Part shown: in pieces, positions 6,095 to 12,057 of the stretch
How positions within the stretch are numbered: position 1 is the stretch's first letter
Layout of the letters: each line of letters starts with the position of its first letter
Source of the DNA: Alphaproteobacteria bacterium
GTDB taxonomy: Bacteria; Pseudomonadota; Alphaproteobacteria; Micropepsales; Micropepsaceae
Length of the DNA stretch: 12,057 nucleotides
Assembly: GCA_028869725.1 (NCBI GenBank)
Contig: JAGWRJ010000274.1
Span: 1 to 12,057 of the forward strand
Direction: 5' to 3'
Made by a program: the position numbers and the translations under genes
Notes under the pieces: model-generated
What the model saw: only the letters and a program-made list of their open reading frames with translations
Database searches by the model: none
What the model was told of the DNA's origin: nothing

Positions 6095-7153
6095 TCACTT
6101 TTGGCTGATATACCAGTCCACACCTTGCGCATCCGCATCGCGACGCATCTGACCACGCGCGATCAGACAGCTGAGATGCGCGAGACTCTCACCGGTGGCC
6201 ATACCAAAATTCCCGGCGGTAATGCGACTTCGAAACAGTGCCGGAAAGCAGTCTACGGCTCGTTTTGGTTCACGGCACAGGGCATGCAAGGCCGAAAGGT
6301 TTGCTTCATGCCCCTCAATCAGCTCGCGCAGACGCTGCCGCGCGCCGCGGAAAGGTTCATTGTGCGAGGGAAGGATAAGCTCATCATCGGGTACAAGGCG
6401 TTCCAGCTTGGCACATGAGTCAAGCCAGTCCTGCAACGGATTGGCGTCCGGCTCAGTCGGGAACAAAGACACATTGGAGGAAATGCGTGGCAGGATCTGA
6501 TCGCCCGAAATAAACACACCAGCGCTCCTACACCACAGACAAGCGTGTTCTGGCGAATGTCCACGCCCAACCACAACCTGCCAGGTGTACTTACCGATAC
6601 GGATCTCCTCTCCATCGCTGATGCGATGATACGAATTCGGCAAATGATAGACGCCCTTGCCGAAGCCGCCAAAGCGGGTCCTGTACTGCTCAAGCGCATC
6701 TGGGGGAAAGCCCGCCGCCTTGTAAAAGCGTATGCCTTCTTCTGGAGCCTCAAGGCCGGTGTCAAAGCACAGGTTTCGACACAGCAAATAGTCAGTCCGA
6801 CTCATCCATAGCATGCAGCCAAAACGGCGCACTAACCATCCGGCCATGCCTACATGGTCTGGATGCAAATGCGTTACGATGACGCGTTTGACGGGCCGTC
6901 CTGCCATAACCCGATCAAACAGCTGCCTCCAGGCTTCGGCGGTGGGTTCATCGCGCACACCGGTGTCCACAACCGTCCAGCCATCGCCATCTTCGAGCAG
7001 CCAGAGATTGATGTGGTTGAGCTGAAACGGCAGCCGCATGCGTACCCAGTGGACGCCTGGAACTACTTCAATGCTGCTTCCAGTCTCAGGACGCTCCGTG
7101 AACGGATAGTCCAGATTCTGCCCCGGGCGTGGACGGGTGGATGTTTCGGTCAT
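6095..7153 (-). CDS. Metallo-beta-lactamase-fold hydrolase, LACTB2/glyoxalase II-like
   Basis: A 352-residue cytoplasmic protein (no signal peptide seen) of the MBL fold. Metal ligands are visible: HLHPDH at 95-100 (His95, His97, Asp99, His100), His199 in GRGHSPEH, Asp218 in SGDQ and His264 in PSHNEPF. All expected zinc ligands are therefore present. About 80 residues follow the last ligand and probably form the helical C-terminal domain found in the LACTB2-like group. Substrates in this group range from thioesters and lactones to RNA, so a reaction cannot be assigned. The frame is open farther upstream to an ATG at 7195, but the ATG at 7153 is preceded by GAGG with 6-base spacing and is preferred. 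It converges on the channel gene and diverges from the cytochrome b561 gene. Confidence 0.88.
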   Translation of the reverse strand: MTETSTRPRPGQNLDYPFTERPETGSSIEVVPGVHWVRMRLPFQLNHINLWLLEDGDGWTVVDTGVRDEPTAEAWRQLFDRVMAGRPVKRVIVTHLHPDHVGMAGWLVRRFGCMLWMSRTDYLLCRNLCFDTGLEAPEEGIRFYKAAGFPPDALEQYRTRFGGFGKGVYHLPNSYHRISDGEEIRIGKYTWQVVVGRGHSPEHACLWCRSAGVFISGDQILPRISSNVSLFPTEPDANPLQDWLDSCAKLERLVPDDELILPSHNEPFRGARQRLRELIEGHEANLSALHALCREPKRAVDCFPALFRSRITAGNFGMATGESLAHLSCLIARGQMRRDADAQGVDWYISQK

Positions 7154-7159
7154 GACAGT

Positions 7160-7163
7160 CCTC
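7160..7163 (-). promoter_or_regulatory. Ribosome binding site fixing the hydrolase start
   Basis: On the - strand GAGG (7163-7160) lies 6 bases before the ATG at 7153-7151. The alternative upstream ATG at 7195 has no comparable site. Confidence 0.65.
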
Positions 7164-7178
7164 AGCTCGCACCCGATG

Positions 7179-7208
7179 ACTATGGGAAGCCTCACCTGCG
7201 CCGGTCAA
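7179..7208 (-). promoter_or_regulatory. Predicted promoter of the hydrolase gene
   Basis: On the - strand TTGACC (7208-7203) is followed after 18 bases by CATAGT (7184-7179). The start point would be near 7172, leaving a leader of about 20 bases that contains the GAGG site. This also supports the start at 7153, because the upstream ATG at 7195 would fall before the transcript. Confidence 0.4.
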
Positions 7209-7230
7209 GCTCACCTCACAGATTGCCAAT

Positions 7231-7259
7231 GTGACAACGCCATAGCCGGCCCCTAAACT
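7231..7259 (+). promoter_or_regulatory. Predicted promoter of the cytochrome b561 gene
   Basis: GTGACA (7231-7236, five of six consensus bases), a 17-base spacer and TAAACT (7254-7259, four of six) form a good sigma70-type promoter. Transcription would begin near 7266, some 21 bases before the start codon, with the ribosome site between. It stands back to back with the hydrolase promoter, the two -35 boxes being 22 bases apart. Confidence 0.5.
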
Positions 7260-7286
7260 TCCCCAGCGCAATTCAAGAGGACAAGT

Positions 7287-7877
7287 ATGACGACGATCTC
7301 ACTGGGCCGCGCTCCGCAGGGCGCTCAGGCACGTTATGATGCGGTCGCGATGACCCTGCATTGGCTGATTGCAGCCGGCATCCTGCTCAATATCGCTCTT
7401 GGCCTCACCATGAGCGACTTCGGACACGGTAGTCCTATAGGCTTGGCCTTTCTTGCCCTTCACAAGTCCGTGGGGTTGACGGTGCTCGCAGTGAGCGCCC
7501 TGCGTGTGCTCTGGCGTCTGATCAACCCGTTTCTGCCCCCTCCGCCCGGTCTGTCGGCACCACTGCGCCTGGCCGCCCGCACCACCCACGTCCTTTTTTA
7601 CGTACTTATCATTGCCACCCCCCTGGCCGGCTGGCTGTTGAGTTCGGGGGCGCCCGCACCACTGTCCTGGTTCGGCCTCTTCGACTGGCCTAAGTTCTGG
7701 TTCTATGACGGTATGGCCCCGCCTGACCGGCACCATCTCGCCGAGAACTTTGCCCGGGTACATGTGACCTTGGCCTGGGTCATGATTGGGCTAATCGCAC
7801 TGCACGTCCTGGCGGCGCTGTACCATCAGTTCATCCGGCGCGACCGTTTGCTTGCCCGCATGATACCCTGGCTGTGA
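7287..7877 (+). CDS. Cytochrome b561 (di-heme, CybB type)
   Basis: A 196-residue inner-membrane protein with four hydrophobic helices (about 24-42, 53-78, 97-118 and 156-180). It begins YDAVAMTLHWLIAAGILLN (17-35), the usual opening of bacterial cytochrome b561. Candidate heme-ligand histidines are His25 in helix 1, His59 (LHKSVG) in helix 2, His101 in helix 3, and His159 and His173 in helix 4; which of these bind heme is not settled by sequence alone. Family knowledge: E. coli CybB passes electrons from superoxide to ubiquinone; other members pair with periplasmic or flavin donors. A strong GAGG site (7277-7280) is 6 bases before the ATG. The tRNA-modification gene starts 45 bases later with no terminator seen, so co-transcription is likely. 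No partner such as YceI is adjacent. Confidence 0.93.
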   Translation: MTTISLGRAPQGAQARYDAVAMTLHWLIAAGILLNIALGLTMSDFGHGSPIGLAFLALHKSVGLTVLAVSALRVLWRLINPFLPPPPGLSAPLRLAARTTHVLFYVLIIATPLAGWLLSSGAPAPLSWFGLFDWPKFWFYDGMAPPDRHHLAENFARVHVTLAWVMIGLIALHVLAALYHQFIRRDRLLARMIPWL

Positions 7878-7922
7878 CGATGGGGCTCGCGCGCCGTCCC
7901 GGCCTGTCCTAAGTTCTCCGCC

Positions 7923-8870
7923 ATGCCGGTGCTCATTGCCGATCGTGCCACAATTGCGAGGGCCGCCGACCTGCTGCGCGCAGGTCGGCTCGTCGCATTC
8001 CCAACCGAGACCGTCTACGGCCTCGGCGCGGACGCAACCAATGAGCAGGCTGTCGCTGGCATCTTCGCTGCCAAAGGGCGGCCCGCCTTCAATCCTCTGA
8101 TTGTTCATGTCCAAGACCTCATGGCGGCAGAACAATTGGGGGTGTTTTCCGATGTGGCGCGACAGCTGGCACAGCGGTTTTGGCCAGGAGCGCTCACCCT
8201 TGTCGTACCGCGGCGTCCGGACTGCCGCCTGTCGCTTCTAGTCAGCGCTGGTCTCGACACCGTGGCGCTGCGCGTGCCGTCCGCCACCGTGGTGCGCGCC
8301 CTGCTTGAGGAAAGCGGTCTTCCCATTGCGGCTCCAAGTGCCAACCGCTCCGGACGTATCTCCCCGACGACGGCGGCCCACGTAGACGAAAGCCTCGCAT
8401 CGCGTGTCGATCTGATCCTTGATGCAGGGCCCACCCAGCTTGGTCTTGAGTCTACCGTGATCGGTTGCGCAGGCGATGTTCCAGTCCTGTTGCGCCCCGG
8501 TGCCATTGCCCGGGAGGAGATTGAGGAGACTGCCGGTCCCTTGCACCGTGCGGCTGGTACCATTCAGTCGCCAGGCCAGCTGGCAAGCCACTATGCGCCG
8601 AGGGCCACACTACGTCTTCGGGCCCACAGCGTCGATGCCGATGAGGCGCTGATCGGCTTTGGAGCCAATGTTCCAGCCGGGGCAAAGCAGGTCTTCAATT
8701 TGAGCGAACGTGCGGACTTGCGCGAAGCGGCGGCTAATCTGTTTGCCATGCTTCGCGCGGCTGACGCCGTCGCCGCCCGCATCGCTGTGATGCCCATTCC
8801 CGCTCACGGTCTGGGCGAAGCAATCAATGATCGCCTCGCGCGTGCCGCGACACCACGGGACGAGCCATGA
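7923..8870 (+). CDS. L-threonylcarbamoyladenylate synthase (Sua5/TsaC type)
   Basis: A 315-residue cytoplasmic enzyme of the long Sua5 form. The YrdC-like domain covers about 8-200, with FPTETVYGLGADA (26-38), the KGRP motif (51-54), PSANRSGRISPT (138-149) and LESTVI (175-180). It is followed by the linker SPGQLASHYAPR (216-227) typical of Sua5, which closes over the active site, and the small C-terminal Sua5 domain (about 230-310). Family knowledge: it makes threonylcarbamoyl-AMP from threonine, bicarbonate and ATP, the first step of t6A37 modification of ANN-decoding tRNAs; TsaD, TsaB and TsaE finish the reaction and are not in the window. No strong ribosome site precedes the ATG. The stop codon overlaps the start of the next gene (ATGA). 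Confidence 0.95.
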   Translation: MPVLIADRATIARAADLLRAGRLVAFPTETVYGLGADATNEQAVAGIFAAKGRPAFNPLIVHVQDLMAAEQLGVFSDVARQLAQRFWPGALTLVVPRRPDCRLSLLVSAGLDTVALRVPSATVVRALLEESGLPIAAPSANRSGRISPTTAAHVDESLASRVDLILDAGPTQLGLESTVIGCAGDVPVLLRPGAIAREEIEETAGPLHRAAGTIQSPGQLASHYAPRATLRLRAHSVDADEALIGFGANVPAGAKQVFNLSERADLREAAANLFAMLRAADAVAARIAVMPIPAHGLGEAINDRLARAATPRDEP

Positions 8871-10276
8871 TCGAACCAGGCGCGATTTCACGACTCAAGG
8901 ACATCGTTGGGGATGGCGGATACTCGGATGATCCGAAGGAAATTGCGCCGCATCTTAGAGAATGGCGTGGTCGCTATCATGGCCGTTCGCCACTTCTTGT
9001 CAAACCGAAGTCGACGGACGAACTGGCGAAAGTGCTGGCGGTATGTGACGAGACCAGAACACCGCTGGTACCACAAGGTGGCAATACTGGTCTCGTTGGT
9101 GGCCAGATCCCGTTTCATGGAGAGATCGTGCTGTCGCTCGCGCGCCTGAACGCCATCCGGCAGGTTGACACGGAAACCATGTCCGTGACCGCCGAAGCCG
9201 GAGCGATTCTAGCTGACATCCAGCATGCCGCCGATCGAGCGGGGGCTTATTTCCCGCTCAGCCTTGCCTCGGAAGGAAGTTGCACCATTGGCGGCAACCT
9301 TTCGACCAATGCCGGAGGAGTCAATGTGCTCCACTATGGCAACGCGCGCGAGCAAGTTCTGGGGCTTGAAGTGGTGCTCGCCAACGGCACCGTGCTCGAT
9401 ATGCTGCGGAGCCTGCGGAAAGATAATACGGGATATGATCTCAAACACCTGTTTATCGGCGCTGAAGGTACGCTTGGTATCATCACGGCCGCAGTACTCA
9501 AGCTCCAACCCAAGCCGGAACAACATGTGACGGCGTTCTGTGCCATACCCGATCCTGCAGCCGCCGTGACGCTACTTCATCGCCTGAACAGAGCAACGGG
9601 TGGGCTCATTACAGCGTTTGAGATCATGCCGCGGATCGGTCTCGAATTTGTCCTGCGCCACATGGAAAACGTACGCGATCCTTTTGCAGCAGCGCATTCC
9701 TGGTATGTCCTGGTTGAAGCCCAGGGTGGCGCCATTGTACCGCTGCGGGAGTGTTTGGAGGCAGCGCTGGTCGCCGCATCGGAAGACAGTTTTCTCGATG
9801 ATGCCGTGTTTGCAGACAGTGAAGGACAGCGGGCCGCGCTTTGGCGGCTGCGTGAAGATATGTCGGAAGCCCAGAAGTTCGAAGGCGGCTCCATCAAGCA
9901 CGATATATCGGTACCACTGGCGCGCATTCCGGCCTTTCTTGAACGCGCCCAAACCCGTATTCAGGCTCTGGTGCCTGGCATCCGGCCAGTTCCCTTTGGC
10001 CATATCGGCGATGGCAATCTGCACTTTAATCTGTCCGTGCCAGTTGGTGCTGACAATGCCGCTTTCCTCGCGCGCTGGGAGGAAATCAGTCGCGTTGTCC
10101 ATGATGTCGTGGCTGACTTCAACGGCTCCATCAGCGCAGAACACGGTCTTGGCATCATGAAGGCCAAAGAGATCGCGCGCTACAAATCGGCGGCCGAACT
10201 TGGTACTATGGCTTTAATCAAGCGCAGCCTGGATCCCAACAATATCCTCAACCCGGGAAAGGTTCTTGATCTTTAG
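8867..10276 (+). CDS. FAD-binding dehydrogenase, D-2-hydroxyglutarate/D-lactate dehydrogenase family
   Basis: A 469-residue flavoprotein of the vanillyl-alcohol-oxidase class. The FAD-binding PCMH domain spans about 41-215, with PQGGNTGLVGGQ (69-80), GGNLSTNAGG (142-151) and GAEGTLGIIT (198-207). The C-terminal FAD-oxidase domain carries SIKHDISVPL (342-351), HIGDGNLHFN (379-388), AEHGLG (424-429) and the terminal DPNNILNPGKV (456-466). The histidines and acid of these last motifs usually bind a divalent metal and the 2-hydroxyacid. The SIKHDISVP segment is closest, from memory, to D-2-hydroxyglutarate dehydrogenase; D-lactate or another D-2-hydroxyacid remains possible. Electrons would pass to an electron-transfer flavoprotein or another acceptor. 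Its ATG overlaps the stop of the Sua5 gene as ATGA, implying translational coupling. No signal peptide is seen. Confidence 0.92.
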   Translation: MIEPGAISRLKDIVGDGGYSDDPKEIAPHLREWRGRYHGRSPLLVKPKSTDELAKVLAVCDETRTPLVPQGGNTGLVGGQIPFHGEIVLSLARLNAIRQVDTETMSVTAEAGAILADIQHAADRAGAYFPLSLASEGSCTIGGNLSTNAGGVNVLHYGNAREQVLGLEVVLANGTVLDMLRSLRKDNTGYDLKHLFIGAEGTLGIITAAVLKLQPKPEQHVTAFCAIPDPAAAVTLLHRLNRATGGLITAFEIMPRIGLEFVLRHMENVRDPFAAAHSWYVLVEAQGGAIVPLRECLEAALVAASEDSFLDDAVFADSEGQRAALWRLREDMSEAQKFEGGSIKHDISVPLARIPAFLERAQTRIQALVPGIRPVPFGHIGDGNLHFNLSVPVGADNAAFLARWEEISRVVHDVVADFNGSISAEHGLGIMKAKEIARYKSAAELGTMALIKRSLDPNNILNPGKVLDL

Positions 10277-10297
10277 CGCGCGTGGTTTGATGCAAAT

Positions 10298-10313
10298 GCA
10301 GCCCTTACGCTGC
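10298..10313 (-). terminator. Short hairpin at the end of the glycosyltransferase gene
   Basis: GCAGC (10298-10302) and GCTGC (10309-10313) pair around a six-base loop that includes the glycosyltransferase stop codon. On the - strand it is followed by ATTTGC, a poor T-run. It lies in the 28-base gap between two converging genes and may act as a weak terminator. Confidence 0.2.
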
Positions 10314-12057
10314 TTCAGCAAGTTCGGCTGGGCCCAGAACCGGTGCTTTCTTGCGGCGAGGGTGAGCATAGGACCAGGCACTGATTGCCGCCGTGATCAC
10401 GGTTGCAAGGTAGGGCAGCGACTGGATCGCCAACATGATGGTCCATAACACCGAAGCGGGATCGTTAAAGCCGCGCATGCTCTGGGGCATGGTAACCAGG
10501 AGCATGGAAGCGATTCCGCTCAAGAGCGCCGCCAGCAGCACGCACTCCTGCCAGCACTGACGGAGCACCTGTCCAATCGCCGCGGGATCTTCACATTTTG
10601 GAGTCCGCAGGAACGGCTTCTTCGACGTAAAAACGCCGGCGAGCACAGCCTTTCCACAGGTATGGGTCAGGGCAAGTCCTGCAGTGGAGGCCATCAGCGC
10701 GCCGATTATTCCTGATCCGACCTTTTGCGGGTAGAGCAGCAAGGTCTTCAGACTTTTTGCTGCGAACAATGCCAACGCAGCTGCTGACAGCGTAGCCATT
10801 GGTACATCAAAATAGCCTGGACTTACAGCCATCAGGAAAGTCCAGAGAAGCGCAAACAGCGTAACGATAAGGCTAAGCCCGTCCGAAATCCACGGCAGCC
10901 AGCCCGACAGAAACTGATAACGCTGGGCCCAGGATAGGTGTGTACGTCCGAGAAAGATTGCACCGGTGTGCCGCTTCATGATCTGCATCGCGCCATAAAC
11001 CCAGCGATAGCGCTGGCTCATGAATGCAGCCAGTGTGTCTGGTGTCAGCCCCTTGCCCATGCTGTCAGGCAGATAGGCAGCACTGTAGCCGGCCTCAAAC
11101 AGACGCAGGCCCAGTTCGGTGTCTTCAGTTATGCACCACTCACTCCAGCCGCCAACCTCGATAAGCGCGTCCTTGCGCACGATGGTCATAGTGCCATGCT
11201 GAATGATCGCATCGTGTTCATTGCGCTCAACCATGCCGATCTGGAAGAAGCCGCGGTATTCCTCGAAACATAGCTTCTTGAAGGTGGAAGCTGCCGCATC
11301 GCGATAGTCCTGGGGCCCCTGCACCAGGGCGATATCCGCACTTGCGAAGTAAGGGATGGCACGTCGCAGCCAGAACGGTTCAACTTTGTAGTCGCTGTCA
11401 ATCACCGCAACATAGGTTGCGGTCGGATCTGTGAGTTCCAGTGCCCGATTCAAGGCGCCGGCCTTGAATCCCTTGAGATTGTCGATGTGGAAGAAGCGAA
11501 AGCGTGGCCCAAGCGTCTCACAGTGCCTAGCGACGGGCCGCCAGGTTGCCTCCTCCGGCGTATTGTTATCGAGCACAATGACTTCGAAGTTCTGGTAATC
11601 GAGCTGTGCCAGTGCATCAAGCGTCTCGATCACCATGGCCGGTGGCTCATTGTAGCAGGGAACATGGATCGAAATCCGCGGTGGTTCGGCCGGAAAGGCG
11701 GCGTCAAATCTGCGCCGTTCGACGCGCCAGAGGCTAGCGGCCAGCTCGATGCCTTCGGTAATGATGACAATGCAGGCCAGTATGACCAATGGGATCATGG
11801 CCACGATCATCGCTAAATCTCCAGGCTCGATGTACTCGAGGCTGGTTGCTTCGATCAGAAACAGCAATCCTGTGGTAATCAAGGCCACAAGTCCGCCCAT
11901 GACGATATACCCGGGTTGGCGCACTCGCGGCATGCGGCCAAGGATCAGAAATCCGAGGAGTAGCGTGAGTATTGCAGCGCCAAGCGCATAGCTGCGCCAT
12001 TGCGGAAAGCTGCGCAACATGCCCTGCATCGGATATTTGGGATGGCCTGTGGCATCA
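10305..12057 (-). CDS. Membrane family 2 glycosyltransferase, NdvB-like beta-glucan synthase, N-terminus beyond the window
   Basis: A processive GT2 enzyme in the inner membrane. Numbered from the ATG at 12029, three N-terminal hydrophobic helices (about 14-31, 41-60, 73-92) lead to the catalytic domain with ISIHVPCYNEPP (119-130), the UDP-sugar-binding DSD (211-213), the catalytic-base motif TED (301-303) and QRYRW (339-343). Several more helices follow (about 376-402, 409-425, 438-456, 494-514, 525-551). This is the cellulose-synthase/beta-glucan-synthase pattern. The frame remains open upstream of 12029 to the edge, adding DATGHPKYP, with no ribosome site before 12029. I read that stretch as the end of a GH17 domain, as in NdvB-type beta-(1,3)-glucan synthases with an N-terminal GH17 transglycosylase domain. 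The gene is therefore probably 5'-truncated here; an independent start at 12029 is the alternative. Likely product: periplasmic or extracellular beta-glucan. Confidence 0.85.
   Translation of the reverse strand, partial: DATGHPKYPMQGMLRSFPQWRSYALGAAILTLLLGFLILGRMPRVRQPGYIVMGGLVALITTGLLFLIEATSLEYIEPGDLAMIVAMIPLVILACIVIITEGIELAASLWRVERRRFDAAFPAEPPRISIHVPCYNEPPAMVIETLDALAQLDYQNFEVIVLDNNTPEEATWRPVARHCETLGPRFRFFHIDNLKGFKAGALNRALELTDPTATYVAVIDSDYKVEPFWLRRAIPYFASADIALVQGPQDYRDAAASTFKKLCFEEYRGFFQIGMVERNEHDAIIQHGTMTIVRKDALIEVGGWSEWCITEDTELGLRLFEAGYSAAYLPDSMGKGLTPDTLAAFMSQRYRWVYGAMQIMKRHTGAIFLGRTHLSWAQRYQFLSGWLPWISDGLSLIVTLFALLWTFLMAVSPGYFDVPMATLSAAALALFAAKSLKTLLLYPQKVGSGIIGALMASTAGLALTHTCGKAVLAGVFTSKKPFLRTPKCEDPAAIGQVLRQCWQECVLLAALLSGIASMLLVTMPQSMRGFNDPASVLWTIMLAIQSLPYLATVITAAISAWSYAHPRRKKAPVLGPAELAEAA

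Noticed and set aside
9572..10144. A 190-codon - strand frame inside the flavin dehydrogenase
   Set aside because: The + strand has all the family motifs through this stretch; the antisense product shows none.
1..12057. Mobile element, prophage, CRISPR or defence system
   Set aside because: No transposase, integrase, repeat-spacer array, tRNA attachment site or defence-type domain is seen; gene content and base use appear uniform and chromosomal.

Overview
The window looks like an alphaproteobacterial chromosome segment with moderately high GC. The evidence is protein content and gene order: a SUV3-type RNA helicase, an S4-domain protein, a seven-iron ferredoxin and a CarD regulator follow one another on the + strand, an arrangement I recognise from several alphaproteobacterial orders. 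I cannot name a genus. Nearly everything is core or housekeeping; I see no tRNA, rRNA, CRISPR array, transposase or prophage gene.

Layout. Positions 1-257 (- strand) hold the first 85 codons of the large subunit of methylmalonyl-CoA mutase, cut by the window edge, with a good promoter and ribosome binding site. Positions 258-582 are a divergent intergenic region carrying promoters for both flanks and an unexplained operator-like palindrome. Positions 583-3918 (+) form a probable operon: RNA helicase, S4 RNA-binding protein (4 bases later), and ferredoxin FdxA. A 409-base gap rich in inverted repeats precedes carD (4328-4882), which ends at a clear intrinsic terminator. A small-conductance mechanosensitive channel (5091-6017, +) meets a metallo-beta-lactamase-fold hydrolase (6095-7153, -) tail to tail. 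That hydrolase is divergent from a cytochrome b561 gene (7287-7877, +), which is followed by a Sua5/TsaC tRNA-modification enzyme (7923-8870) and a D-2-hydroxyglutarate-dehydrogenase-like flavoprotein (8867-10276) that overlaps it by an ATGA junction. A membrane family 2 glycosyltransferase on the - strand fills 10305 to the right edge. Its frame is still open at the edge, so the visible part is probably the C-terminal two thirds of a larger GH17-GT2 beta-glucan synthase of the NdvB type.

How they fit together. The helicase, S4 protein and CarD all concern RNA or transcription: RNA unwinding and decay, ribosome or structured-RNA binding, and RNA-polymerase promoter control. Cytochrome b561 and the flavin dehydrogenase are both redox proteins, but a shared pathway is only an inference. 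The mechanosensitive channel and the glucan synthase could both contribute to osmotic adaptation, again by inference. I do not see a convincing new multi-gene system. The points most worth a second look are the truncated genes at both edges, the operator-like palindrome near 436-448, and the hairpin-rich leader before carD.
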